Positions 38,204 to 50,270 of a DNA stretch of 64,000 bases are shown in pieces (position 1 is the stretch's first letter; each line of letters starts with the position of its first letter). A model generated the notes under the pieces. That model was given only the letters and a program-made list of their open reading frames with translations, did not search any database and was not told where the DNA came from. Source of the stretch: Casuarius casuarius (taxonomy: Eukaryota > Chordata > Aves > Casuariiformes > Casuariidae); assembly GCA_003342895.1 (NCBI GenBank), contig PTFA01000111.1:1152199-1216198 (forward strand), read 5' to 3'. A program made the translations under genes and the position numbers.

Positions 38204-38840
38204 TAGTGTTAGCACAATGCAGAAAAGGCTAATGAACAGTACACCTTTTGAAATTCACATCGTGGTGTATGACATCATTATTCTTACACCTATGATTTTC
38301 AAATTGACATGTACTATAGGATTTTAAATGCATATAAAATAGTAGGAGAAAGTATCCTGTTTGTACTGTGTATACTGAATGATCAGTGGATATCATAAAT
38401 TATGAATAAAACATGATTCCATTATTTGCAAGAATAGGTTTCTGTGGGAATAGTGTAGGTGATTCATTTAAAGCAAATGAGAAAAGGATAATATAGAAAC
38501 TTAATTTTAAAGGAAGTTTATCCATCTTAAACATTGTTACATCTCTCCTCCCTAAGTATTGCATAAGAATTAAGTAATTCTGGATAAAAAGAATCTTCTT
38601 TTCTACAGAATTTTTAACAGGTAACACACAATAGAATAGAACATTCTGACTTCAAATATTTTTGAAAGGATGTAAAAGAGAAAATATTATGAACAAGTAT
38701 GCTGGGAAAATTGTACATATAAAAAACTATAGCAAAATGCANATAGTTATATACATTATTTCCACAAGACTTCAAGCACATATTCATCTATAGATGCAAG
38801 GTTGGTTCACAATATTACTGTTTCATGAGGTGAAGCTTAC

Positions 38841-38916
38841 CTGAAAGCACAGCACAGATGAATGAGGCCTTGACTACATCTGCCTGCTTCTGACTGACTA
38901 NATTAATCTGGATGAT
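38841..38916 (-). other. Exon-like segment, 76 bp, good splice-site pair
   Basis: On the minus strand, CTTATGCTTCTTTGTTTTCC then AG leads into ATCATCC, and the segment ends TTTCAG|GTAAGC, a near-consensus donor. Of the three frames only one is open: 25 codons starting IIQIN and ending QADVVKASFICAVLS, leaving a one-base phase at the donor. One codon holds an N at 38901. The two splice sites, the single open frame and the plausible hydrophobic end make it the most coding-like short segment here. Even so, I cannot match it to a family. Non-coding transcript exon or chance are the alternatives. Confidence 0.27.
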
Positions 38917-39022
38917 CTGGAAAACAAAGAAGCATAAGACAAACTGTGTCATGTAACTTTTGCTAACACCATACTTTTTGCAGCACATTTAGGGAGGGAG
39001 ACCATCGGGTGACAGAAAGCCC

Positions 39023-39485
39023 AGTGACATCCATGCATTGGCCTTAGATATGGAGAAAGTCAAAGAGATTGGCCTGGGACTAAACGGTCCATTGCCGTTG
39101 GAGGTTTATGCTGACAGTCTAATATATATATAAAGCAATAAATAGCCAACGCAATAGCCCCTTAGTGTGGGGCACGAACATGTCCATGGGTGTTGCGTCA
39201 GTGCAGCAGGCTGAGCCCACAGTGGAGTCGTTGCATGAAGGGGCCAGGCCTCTAGCCAAGGCCTGACACCTGGAGAGGCCAGGGGAGCACCCTGTTCCTT
39301 GGGTCCGGAGCGTGGTGCCGGAGGGGCAGGGGTCTTCGCTCTGCACACGCGTGTGTGTGTGTGTGTTAGAACAGCAACAGTCTTTGAATAGAAATCACTA
39401 TTCACGTGCTATACTCATTCTGCTAAGTAAATAAAATTTAGATTATATGTCACTGAAGGGATGTGGTTCCGTTCTTGCGGTCACC
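39023..39485 (+). mobile_element. Endogenous retroviral solo LTR (copy B of a pair)
   Basis: A GC- and CpG-rich block in AT-rich DNA. It opens with GTGACATCCATGC, has a TATA box (TATATATATAAAG) at about 39123-39135, then a GC-rich body, a GT dinucleotide run at 39349-39366 followed by AACAGC, an AATAAA at about 39430 and an end near GGTTCCGTTCTTGCGGTCACC. The order, spacing and wording match the element at 58263-58810: TATA to GT run is about 228 bp here and 220 bp there. No internal viral genes follow, so it is a solo LTR. The 5' part is about 110 bp shorter than in the other copy. Frames at 39106-39405 minus are by-products of GC content. Confidence 0.6.
39349..39366. repeat. (GT)n run inside LTR B
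   Basis: CGCGTGTGTGTGTGTGTGTG sits about 120 bp before the LTR end. The equivalent place in the LTR at 58.3 kb also has a GT/GC alternating run, so the repeat is probably inherited from the family consensus. Confidence 0.8.
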
Positions 39486-41705
39486 CCACTCATATCCCCC
39501 ATGATACACTGATAACCCAAAGCTTCAGGAGTTTGATGGAGAGAGTGCATATCATCTGACAGAAGTAATTTTTAAATTTCTCTTTTATTTTCAGCTTTCC
39601 AGCTAATATCCTGATCTGTGAATAGTAATCCCTACAGAAAAGAAATAGCTCCATGAGGAAAGACATGACTTTCCTGAATATTGAAAGAAATGACCAGGGA
39701 ATGGGATTATGGTGTCAAACTTCCACAGCTTATATGTATAACTGCTTCTCTACAATTCTGAATTCATATTCCTTTCCTTCCTTGGATCTCTTTTTCCTCC
39801 ACTATGGCATTTCATTTGAACCATTTACATCTTGACTATAATTATTGAGTTCTTGGTTTTACCCTGGAGGAATTCCATTCACTCTGTGCAGTTTCTTCTG
39901 ATTTATATCGGAATAAAGAAGATAGAATTCAAATCCTTTGTTTTCTAATGTAACAGAGTGAAGAAAACTTTTGTATAGCCTTTTGACATAGTCTATTCTG
40001 TTATACCTTCAGGAGATGAATGCTGTAAAAAACCTTCTCCTTTCCATTTTTATCATCTGGTTTAACCTTTCCAGCCACATTAACCTTTGTATCACTATTA
40101 GTGGTTCAACCCTATTATTCATAAACCCCTTTCTTAAAGAGTTTGATATTAGGCATGTTTTACTGCTGCCATGACTTTTTAGATTTCTTATTAATTTACT
40201 TTTCCAAATGCTTGACCCTTTAAAAGGAGGTATTTCCATTAGTGGGACTGTGCTTATGTCATTCAGCCTTGACACGCAGAATTGCATTTCATCTATTCAA
40301 TTGCCCGCAATTCATCAAGTAACTGATTTGAAGCTTTGTATGCTAGTGACAGCCATCATAGTTGGCTGAATATATCCCATGATAGAAAAGAGCTTTGATT
40401 CCAATATTGCCTTTTTTTTTTCTTTTTCTGTTAGGCAGTTATCAAATCTTAGTGACTTCAGTCAGAGAGTAAGAATTCAACAATTCATTTTTTTTCTAAT
40501 AACAGAAGAAAGAAATACAATAAAAAACAAGCCTAAAGAACAATTTATGGCACTATATATAGTGTAAACTAAATGCACTATTAAACATATTATCGATTTT
40601 TATGACAAATAAATGTTTCCAGCTGGATAATATTTTCCTACATTTACATGGGGTGGGGCAGAGATATGGGCACTGTAGCCACCTGGTATATGTACCACAC
40701 CACAAGTGTGCCAATGGTAGTATTGTAGCTATCTAGTGGGGATAGGAAAAAGGTAGGGATAAGCAGGCCCTGGAGAACAGGCAAGCTTTCTCCTACGGTA
40801 TCCTGCCCTATCAAAGTACTACAGGAGGAATGGGAGGTATGACAACTTTTTTCTCTGTGCCTTCTTCTACACTCTCTATTACTGGTAGTTTCAGGCACTG
40901 CTCAAGGAGGACTATTTGCTTGGTTCTGACTATAATCAGAAATTTGCTGGCCACTGCTACCTTTGGCTGGGCAGTAGCAGATAGAGACCATGGGATGTGA
41001 AGGGACCACTGCTGCCTCTTGCTTCTCTCTGCTGTAGTTGTGTTCTGCAACCAGCGAGTTGGGCAGATGAGAAAGCACTTCCCCAGAGTGTCTGCAGTGA
41101 CAGGCCTGATGAAATATTTGTGAAATTATTTGCACTAGAAAGGAGACATAGAAGCTGGACAAATCATGGAGGAACTGTTATAAGTACACATAATAAAAAT
41201 ATGATAGGGAATGCATGAAAAAACTGTTTTCTTTTTCTTCCAATACAATGATAAGAGAAGCTTCAAGGTAGGAAATTCAAAACTATTAGAAATAAATTCA
41301 TGTTTTATTCATGCAATTGCACAGTTGAACTCAATCCCACAGGAATTTGACAAGACTAAGAATTTAATGAAATTTAAAAAGGGATTAGAATTTGTATAAA
41401 TATCAAGAACATCTACCGTGGTGATAATTGTAACAATAACATATGTAAGTGCTAGAAAACCTCATGCCTCAAGGCTTAGACTAATCTGTCTAAGTGGAGG
41501 GAAGGAGCGGATAGTTATACCATATTCTTTAAAACAGCTAATATGGCCAGGATCAGAAACTAAGCAATCAACTGGGCTGTTGATCGAGGAAAGGATCTTG
41601 TGTTCTAGCACCATCCTTAACATTAATTTCATGCTTTTAGGCAGAATGTTTTCCAGGTTTTCAAGTATTCTTGATAACCTTTTGTACAGCATCAACATTT
41701 TCTTT
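39486..41705. other. No gene recognised; mildly GC-richer part at 40640-41170
   Basis: The part at 40640-41170 has fewer AT runs and several overlapping open frames, three on the minus strand (40644-40898, 40811-41050, 40902-41162) and one on the plus strand (40997-41218). None has a recognisable domain, and their mutual overlap argues against coding. It may be an unclassified old repeat. Confidence 0.45.
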
Positions 41706-41712
41706 AAGACCT

Positions 41713-42021
41713 TGGGAGAAGTGGCTGATACACTGGAGGGCTGTGCTGTGCAATAGGACAAGAGGCTGCAGGCACAAACTGAAACACAGGCAGTTCCGTC
41801 TGAACAGAAGGAGAAACTTCTTTACTGTGATGGTAACAGAGCACTGGAACAGGTTGCGCAGAGAGACTGTGGAGTCTCCTTCCTTGGAGATATTCAAAAG
41901 CTGTCTGGACATGGTCCTGGATATGCGCTCTAGGTGACCCTGCTTTAGCAGGGTGTTTGGACTAGATGATCTCCAGAGGTCCCTTCCAACCTCAACTTCA
42001 ACAATTCTGTGATTCTGTGAT
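41713..42021 (+). mobile_element. CR1 LINE 3' end with internal deletion
   Basis: Begins GGGAGAAGTGGCTGATACAC, which belongs further upstream in CR1. It then jumps to AGGACAAGAGGC and runs through AAACTGAAACACAGGCAG, GAGCACTGGAACAGG, GTGGAGTCTCCTTCC, TGGACTAGATGATCTCC and AGAGGTCCCTTCCAACC, ending in the avian tail with ATTCTGTG repeated. The 3' part is close to the usual consensus. The abrupt join near 41750 suggests an internal deletion relative to a standard copy. Frames on both strands (41671-41937 plus, 41661-42101 minus) arise from the element. The CR1 ends within 42021, after which unique sequence resumes. Confidence 0.95.
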
Positions 42022-42837
42022 CTTTGAGGTTTGGGTCCTCTAAATTTTGGGGTTAAGCCTTGTGAAGTATAATTCATTCTAGACTGAATATAGCCAGACA
42101 CAATGTTTCTTCCCCACAGATTACAAAAGAATATTATATTGACTTTTTTTTAAATACACTACATTTAAGACCTTTGCTGTTGTTTAGGTCCTTTTGAGTT
42201 TCTACCTCACAGATTTCTTGGAATGGTGGAATCCATCCCCACTTTTGAAAACCTAAGTATAGATGCCAACAATATATATGTATATGCATCTGCATATGTG
42301 CTAAGGGCCAAAACTCCTGTAATTTTCAATAGAAATTCAGTCACTGCAGACACTGTATCAAAATCTGTTTAGCTGATCAAATATAGATGTTTAGGATGAG
42401 CTGGGTTGCCGTTTAGATTCCTTAGACTTGATTCAGTAGTTCACACATGAGGCATCTGGTCCAATTTTGGATACCTTAGCTATCTGAGATATCCTCCTTA
42501 TGGGGCTAAGAGATATGGCATAAGACCTAGAAGACACCCACGTTCTTCTGGAGCAGCAGTCTGAGCATCTCAGATAGCAACTCTCAGGTCTGGTGTCACA
42601 TCTGCCCATCCTATGCAAACATGGGGGGTACGTTGTGTCTGGGCAGCTGAATCCTGCCCCTACTCACAGAAAGACCTAGCTCCTCTCAGCACCACCCTGG
42701 GACACCATTGCCCAGATGTCAGAATCTCTTCTTGAACTTTGAAATTCACATAACAGCTTGAAGAGTAAAATACTAGCCAGACTAGAACAGTGGAAATTTT
42801 TGCTTCCTGGAATAAATTTCTTGTGCTAAAAGCAATT

Positions 42838-42854
42838 AAAAAAAAAAAAAAAAG
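42838..42854. repeat. Poly(A) run, 17 bases
   Basis: It lies about 120 bp beyond the GC-richer stretch at 42430-42720 and might be a retroposon tail, but the intervening sequence is not recognised. Confidence 0.8.
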
Positions 42855-43533
42855 ACATTTGTATGGCCCTTAAACCCTGCTGTGCTAAGGCTTAGGCAGG
42901 ATTTTAAATGACTGATAAAGTCAGAATACACAAAAGCAGAATACATAAAAGTGAATTTTATCCATTGTACATCATATGGCAACTACTATACATTATTGTT
43001 TCTTTGCTACTCTTTTAATCATAAGAAGATAAGATATAGTTTCCTTTGAGATTTTGTTGCTTGAAGTTGCATTAATACCATGTCAGAATTCTAGCTCATT
43101 AAAGCAATTTGTGGGCTTACAAAGAGATCCCCAAGACAGATGTAGAAAGAGTTCATTTTTCTTGAATAAAAGCAATGATTATTTCAAAGCAAAACAAAAA
43201 CAAAACCAGGCTTGCCTTTCTGTAAATTGCTAAAATATATATTTAATATTTTTAGTGATTATAGCCACCCANGGCTGTTTATATTTCCAAAGATCAGTTT
43301 TTCAGTTAATTCAGCTAATCAATAGTAATACTACAGGGAGAATATCATATTGTCTATTTGACTCCTAGGTTTATAAAATTAGGATTTAAATATTTGATTG
43401 TTATTTCATATCCCACATTCCAAAATACAGATATTTGAAAACAAGTGATCAAGCCTACTTTCCCATTCCTTTTTAGTTTACAGATCTAAGACATGAGTAA
43501 GAATAGATTTTCTCATAAAAATAACAAATAGAA

Positions 43534-43554
43534 GACACACATACACACACACAA
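43534..43554. repeat. (CA)n microsatellite, interrupted
   Basis: ACACACATACACACACACA, a short dinucleotide repeat. Confidence 0.8.
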
Positions 43555-45029
43555 AATCCTAACAATATTGTTTCTTTGTTTACAAAATTTTTTTAAATAG
43601 ATTTCTTCATGAAACCTAAAAAAAGAAAATCTCCTTGATATTATTAACTTATCTTAATATGTCCAGCAAAAGGCATATTAAGTGAGAAACTTGTGAGATG
43701 AACACCTTGTGATAGTGCATTCAGTGTGTCAAAGGCAAAGACAAGTTTTCTGTCTATGAATGAGTAACCTTTTAATATAACTAAGTCAGCAGTGAATTAT
43801 CTGCCCTATATGTTTTGGGACTTCATTTGAATTTTACAAAATACTCTGACTCTGACCTTTTCATGCAAGATAAGTCAAATGTGGTGACATTATCAAAACC
43901 TGTATTTTATTATTTTTATATTCATCACTTCTCACCACTATATGAAAAATGATGTCATTTTTTTCTTCAATTGCAATAAAATATTATTATATATGACTCT
44001 TCAAACATTTATTAAGACCCTACAAGGCATATCAGTGAAGAAAAAGGATGTTTTATAGATTTTTTTTCCACTGTTATACCTTTATACTTCACTTATGGAA
44101 AACTCATTTCCTGACTCAGTGAGGTTACTGCAGATTTTTAATCTGAATTTCATATATTAAATCCTAGATCCACTACAATCAGGCAAATCCCCACTGGATT
44201 TAAGATTTTCCCACATAAGTATTGTATCAGACATAAATTTTTAAAAATTGAATCCAAGTTGAACCAACGTCATTTCCCGGCTGTTAACATTTTCAGATGC
44301 AGTGATTCTGAAGAGAGAAAAATATATGAAAAAGGTGACATATGTTAAGTGGTAAATTAAAAACCCTGAAAACACTAAGAACGGAGATGTTTAGATCTGT
44401 TTAGATGCAGATAGATGGAACAGTGATTTTCCAAGAGATTTCCAAGATCATCTCCAATACAATAAAAAAATACAAATATTCATGTTTCCTTGGCTTTCAA
44501 CTAGGCTAAGAGTTTCCTTCCACTGTTCTTCTTTGAACATGTGTTTACTCTATCTACTTTGATTGAAAGTCACAAACTAGCCATTCTTGCATTTCAAAAA
44601 GGTCAAGGTGAATAATAATCCTTTTGACTGGCATATAAATGTCTACAAACTATCATTTGATTTTCTTGTCAGGTCCAGTCCTGTTCTGCCTCTCCCCCTT
44701 CCTTTGTACATAGGAATAAAACCCAGGACGTAACAGCAATAAATTGATTTTATTTTTTAATAACAAGATCAGACAGCTTATGTATCACAATTAAGTTTCA
44801 GTCACAAGGCTGACCCTGAAAGTGTATAGGAAAACATGAATGAGTGAACTATAGAATTCTTCAGCAGAGTTAGATCTCATAAAAACTCTACTGTAATCAT
44901 TACATTGTTGTTCTTATTTTGATAGTGCCTTTGACAATTACCCCTTCATGCAGTGGTTGTTATGGGCACTTTCCACTGTTGGCTGGGCTGATCTCCTGCA
45001 GTCAACTTCTTCTGCCATGCTCTTGGGTT

Positions 45030-45460
45030 GTGTGGCTAAAGGCTAATTGCAGCGAAACCAGGGGGACTGGAGGGACCGCAAGGAAAGCCAGTGCCCTGAC
45101 GAGTGCCTGTGGAGCACCCGGAGCCGGATTCTACTCCGACCATCGGAGGAGATCCACTACCTCCTTGCTCTGGTGTGAAACTCTCCGAGGGGAGTTGGCC
45201 GACCCTCCCTGGAAAGCCCTGCAGACTGACAAAGGTTTCTGCCTGGGGGGCTTACTGTGGGATGCAGGGGGAGGAGCATTTGGGGATTGCGCAAAGGCTA
45301 TTATGGGGTGTTTTAAGAAAATTGTGGGAATGTGCAAAACTTACAGTGGGATGTTTAGGGGAAGAGCAAAAGGAAGGAATAGGAAGGATCAAGGTGGATC
45401 AGGGAGGAACAGGTGTAGGAATATAGAGGGAAAAGGGAATAAACAGAACTGACTGTGTGT
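45030..45460 (+). mobile_element. GC-rich block, possibly endogenous retroviral leader/LTR fragment
   Basis: A 430-bp purine-leaning, CpG-containing block in AT-rich DNA. At 45171 the text TGGTGTGAAACTCTCCGA loosely resembles a tRNA-Phe-type primer binding site. It is preceded by a GC-rich stretch that could be R/U5 and followed by G-rich sequence like a retroviral leader. Two plus-strand frames stay open (44919-45452, 177 codons; 45103-45426, 107 codons), neither with a gag motif I can recognise. Simultaneous openness in two frames points to composition rather than coding. No TG...CA LTR ends were found. A non-retroviral GC-rich repeat or CpG islet is also possible. Confidence 0.3.
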
Positions 45461-45475
45461 AAATAGGGTGTTAGT

Positions 45476-45504
45476 ATGAAGGAGTACTTTGCATGAAGGA
45501 GTAC
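45476..45504 (+). repeat. Short direct repeat, ATGAAGGAGTAC twice
   Basis: Two exact 12-bp copies with starts 17 bp apart lie just after the GC-rich block. They may be a slippage product. Confidence 0.75.
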
Positions 45505-45509
45505 AGTTA

Positions 45510-48500
45510 AGGGGAGGGCTGCTAACTGTCCCACATACATCCGTGTGAAAACTGTGAAAAAAAACCCAACAACCCACAGGATGACTTTGCAGAAATAGTT
45601 TCAGATTTCTAAAGATAGGGGATGTTAATACCACCTNTTGTATATCTGTTTATGAAATGTTTGATATACTCTCAGCAATATTTTTGATCAACTGCATAAT
45701 TAGCAGGACTTCTAGTGAACTTGAACTACCTTTCCTGGGAATAAAAATGGCATGAGAGAAATTAAGATCTTTCTATAAAACTTCTTTTCTTGACAAGTTT
45801 TTCACTCTGGAATGAATCTAATAAATTACTTATACAATTTTATTTTCTTATATTATTAACTCCAGCAAATATTTTTACTTTATAGACTCAGTTGTGTGCC
45901 AAAGGAAATGTTTGATGCTATCAAATACTAAGCATTCTCTCAATATGCCTCATCAATAATTCTTTTCTCCTGTCCATCAGTCATATTTCAATTTTTGTTT
46001 CTTTTCTCTGTCTTCATGATCATGATCCTTTAACAGCAATCACTAGCAGGAAACCTTACTTGTAAAAAGAGTTTCTTTGAAGTCAGTAAGACTCAGAAAG
46101 GATCATCAGCAGATATGCTATATATATATGCAAGTCTTGCTTCAAACTGCACTTCATCTGCTTGATAAATATAATTCATAGTAGGAAATACTATCTATAT
46201 ATCCATCTTAATTATTAATCCCCTGAAGCGGACAAAGTTTTTCTTATTTGGAGGAGATATTCTTAGCTTTCCTGCCTTCTCTGAACTTGCATATATTTTC
46301 TATATATTTTCTTGAGCATTGGTTCCTCTCCTTGCCTTGTCTTGTCATAATCCGGAGCCTTAACTGCATGAAGCTTACTTGCATTATGTTCTGTCATTAA
46401 GGGACATACTAAAGCTCTAAAGTGTAGTAGATTTGTAGTCATTTTGTGCTTTATTGTATAAAACAATACTAGCATTGTGTCCTGTTCTGTGTTCTATCCA
46501 TAGGAAATATCTGGTTATATTTGGTGAAATACTTGGTGAAAGAAGAGAGTTAAGGAATTTCAACCCTTTTGACTAGCTCAGAACTTTCCAATCCCCCAGA
46601 AGGAAATCTGTGGGATGCTGCAGGATCTTTCTCNTCTGTGTTTTCGATTTGGTTTACTCCATCACCTGACAAAATGAAAAAAAATATATATTAGATGCAG
46701 TGTTCTTCCATAAAATGTTCAATACTGGACCAGAGAGAGAACATCTCAATGTTCACAGCAGGCTTGTGTGTTCAAAGAACATAGTTTTACCTAATAGTCT
46801 AACAGCTGGTCCTTTTACCTCCATACCTCTAGCTCGTCTCCCAAAGTAACTGGGATCAGAATTGTCTATTTTGCATTGTATATCTCTTAATAATAAAAAT
46901 AAAACATAATGACAAATAAGGCCACATGATTATAAAGAATAATAAAATTATTAGAGTTACCAGTTTAGTGAGAAATGCTGACTGCTAGGGAGTAACTTTA
47001 GGCATTTAGTCTGAAACTTTTGTTTGTTGGGATTGTATCACACTGGAAACACAGAATTTAGAATTTTACTCTACAAATAACTTCAGGAGCTTTTATTTTT
47101 CTTCCCAGGTGTATACAATACTCAGGACTCATGCCATTTAGCAAAATACAAGTAGTGTGCTAAATTATTGACACAGCTGGTTTCTTCATTTACCCATAAT
47201 AGCCCCAAAAGCAGTGTAAATGCTGAATGAACAAGATTTCAGATTTTGAGTCAGTGAAAGTTATAAATTAACTATGATACATCTTTCCAGGAATGAAAAG
47301 ACACCAGATAATATTTTCCTACTGAGAGGATCTTTTAGCTGAAAAAAACCCCTTAGTTTTATCTAGTAGTAGTTGTGAAAGCTGAATACGTATTCATTTT
47401 TATATTATTTAACCAAAAGATAAAAATCTTTCCAGGAAATTAATGAAGTTTTTTTTCATTTTCTCCAAAAATGTTTAGCCATTTTAATTTTAAATTCAAA
47501 CTACATTCATGCCAAATTTTTTACCATCCAACCAATGTCCTTCAGTTATGCAAAAGATTATGTTAAGATCTCAGACATTAGCACTGTTTACTGTAGAATC
47601 AATTAACTTTGAGTATGATTATTCTAAGAAGATCATGTTTTGCCATATCTATAAAACCTGAACACTTTTTTATTTAAAGGAACAGTGGAAAATTACTATT
47701 TTATTGTCAAACACTTTTATTGTCTGCTATCTATTACTCTAATTTGACTCAATAGAAAAAAAGAAACATTATTAAATTGCCTTAACAGATTGATTAAGTT
47801 TGTTTAATCAGAATTGTTAGCAGCATGTGTGTAAGGTTAAATAAGATTAATTTCATCAACATAGATTTAAAATATCTCCTACCTTGAAAACCTTAGCTCT
47901 CAGAAACAGCTCTGAATCTGACCTGTGTAAGGATCTCTGTAAAAAATCTCCTTAATCATTGTATTCATTGGTATTTCTTCTAAGAGCTGAGATACTAAGA
48001 TACTTATCAGATTGTTAGATCTCCTAAAATGATTTATACTTGGCCTAGTGCTACGAAAGCCTATCATCCAGGAACAGCTACTGTGGATACTCAATCCAAT
48101 AACATTCCTTATCTTGGTGGATGGATAGCATTTTTTGGCCAGCAGCCTCTACTTTTATGCCAGGAGAAATATCACTGACTTCTTGTTAACTCATGCAACT
48201 GAAATGCTGCAATAGATTTTTTTAATGCATTTCTTCTGTTGTTATACTAGGCCTTCAATATGCTTCCTCAGTGCTTGGATCTTTTCAGTTTTCTGCAGTG
48301 GTAAGCTATTTATTTTGTTATCTGATCATACTTTGGTCAGTTACCCAGCTTGGAATATAAAGGGTGAGTTGTCAGTCAATAGCTTCCAAATTGTGCCCAA
48401 ACTCAAAATGTTTACTTTTTTAAAAAAGATGTTTTAAAAATACAATAATAAAGAGACTACAGCAAAGAAGCATAGGAGAAAGGGAGAGAAATACAAACCA

Positions 48501-50236
48501 AGTATTAATTCTGGAAATATTTATTTCTAGCTCTGAAGAGCAAGATCAATTTTTTAGCAAGATATTTCTTTGTTAGCATTCCTCAAGGAAAGACTGAAAT
48601 GTCTTTCAAGGAAAGCCTCTTAAAATCCTTGAGAACTTGAACTCTCTAAACACTTTGTAATTTCTAAATACTAACCAAGTTATTCTAAGCTGCTCCAATT
48701 TAAAAAAAAAAATAGTAAAAAAAGGATCTGGATTGTTAATCTGAATTCATATGAAACAGCCTTTCTACTCTCGAAATAAGTGTTTTTCCTTGTAATGGGC
48801 TATTGTAAAATATCATGAAACATGTTGTTGAAAATGAATGGGTTTTGCCAGTACAAATTTAGGAATTCATTCATAACAAAATAAATCAAAAGATTTAGCT
48901 CTTGCAATTGTATAGTGGCATTCCTATGTTTTTTCAACCTTTCAGCTCCACTGTGATAAAAAGGCAGTCACAGTGCTTTAAAACAACTGTGAAGACAGAT
49001 ATCAAAGATTTATAATATCTGAGATTTTGTATTCCTGACTTCATACCATATTGAGTTTCAGTCTTCTGTTGCTGCAGTTAGGAGGAGTTATGTGCTAAAC
49101 AAGCTAATTCCACATGAATTACGATACAGTGATTTTTGTTTTGCTTGCTTTTTACCCTTGGATATGTAAATGACCATAGCATGAAGTTTGGAATTTTTGT
49201 TGTACTTTTGGCTTCTTATAGGTATAACATAATAGCATATTTTGAGATAAACTTCTTTGCATTGAGTTACTCAAAATCAAATACAAAGCTATTCAGTATT
49301 ATATATAATGACACTTTCATGCAGAGAGGACTATGATAATTCAGAAAATGGTAAAGCCTGCTGAACATAAGTTTCCTTTGATTTTTTTTCCCTCTTTTCC
49401 TACAAGGAATATGTTCTCTGTTTTTATTTCTATGCCTGTAGCAATATTTCCGGCAATCCCATGTTGTCTGAAAGTCCTTATAAACTTCATGCAAATATCT
49501 ACGTGGGCAGTTCTTGAAAGCCAAACTACTTAACAAAGTGAGCTTTTATCAAAGCATTAAGCTGTTAATAAATGAAGAATGTTTGTCCACAGAAGAGCTT
49601 CAAAGAGTGTTTTGATGAAGATGAGCCTTCTTTCTCTTTTGCAGCTGTCCTCACTTGTGGAGGGGAGCTGGCAGGCCAGATCAGGCCTGCTGCCAGGGGA
49701 GAATAAGGAGGAGGAGGTGGGCAAGGTTTCAGTGCAGGTGTTCCTTTAGAGCTTGCTGTTTGATTACATCCTAAACTGTATCTGTGAAAGTGAGGCTGCT
49801 TTGTCCTTTTATGTGTGCCCTGTGCTATTTTTAAACATGTTAAAAAACAGAGGAAAAATTTGCACTGTTTTAGATCAGTAATTAGAAAACAAAAATCAAA
49901 GTGAACAAAGACACTGACCAGCAAAAACTTACGACAGGATCATTTTCTGTCTTTTCAATCACACTACTGAGGTCATGCTCTTGTACAATTCATATATTAT
50001 AATTCTGAATGAAGAGATTCATCTGTAACCATAATTAAATAAGCACAGACAGAAAGACTAATCAGTTAAAAAAAAAATTTTCTCATAGAAGCATAGCTTA
50101 ATAGTTATGTGTTGGTAGATGGAGCTTTTTAACACTTGGGTCTTTCCACCTCTTGAGTGATTCAGCAGAAGTTGAATTGCCATGCTGCTTTCAGTGCCTG
50201 CTCATTCAGACTTTGTTATGAACATAGCTGCTTAGC
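45510..50236. other. Unique AT-rich DNA, no gene recognised
   Basis: No recognised element. A GC-richer patch at about 49640-49740 gives a minus-strand frame (49565-49924, 119 codons) with a Pro-rich run, but no domain. Other frames look random. Confidence 0.55.
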
Positions 50237-50270
50237 TTTTTTTTTTTTTTTTTTTNNNNNNNNNNNNNNN
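50237..50270. other. Poly(T) run ending in a 15-N assembly gap
   Basis: Nineteen T are followed by 15 consecutive N and then TTTAG. The gap evidently lies inside or at the edge of a homopolymer, where assemblies often break. The amount of missing sequence is unknown. Any frame crossing it (50157-50378) is unreliable. Confidence 0.9.

Larger units (their letters stand above)
33646..38800. other. Unique AT-rich DNA, no gene recognised
   Basis: Includes A-rich (AAAC)n at 35757-35785, a (GAGAAA)n stretch near 36537-36556 and a 12-bp direct duplication, TTCTATAGGACT, at 38180-38203. The part at about 37190-37480 has balanced composition and could be functional non-coding sequence. No frame matches a known protein. 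Confidence 0.5.
42022..45020. other. Unique DNA; unclassified old repeat possible at 42430-42720
   Basis: The part at 42430-42720 is moderately GC-rich, with phrases such as GGGCAGCTGAATCCTGCCCC that read like an old interspersed repeat. I cannot name the family. Poly(A) at 42838-42854 and a (CA)n run at 43534-43554 are simple sequence. The 61-codon frame at 42433-42618 is not a recognised protein. Confidence 0.45.

Noticed and set aside
39106..39405. Minus-strand Pro/Ala-rich frames
   Set aside because: They are antisense to the LTR at 39023-39485 and follow from its GC content.
40644..41218. Cluster of four overlapping open frames
   Set aside because: Three frames on one strand and one on the other overlap extensively; none has a domain, so composition is the better explanation.
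41418..42101. Overlapping open frames on both strands
   Set aside because: They lie in or next to the CR1 copy and oppose each other; the CR1 part is 3' end sequence, not an intact reverse transcriptase.
44919..45452. 177-codon plus-strand open frame, the longest in the window
   Set aside because: Its openness is explained by the GC-rich block, where a second frame is open too; no gag, protease or other motif could be recognised.
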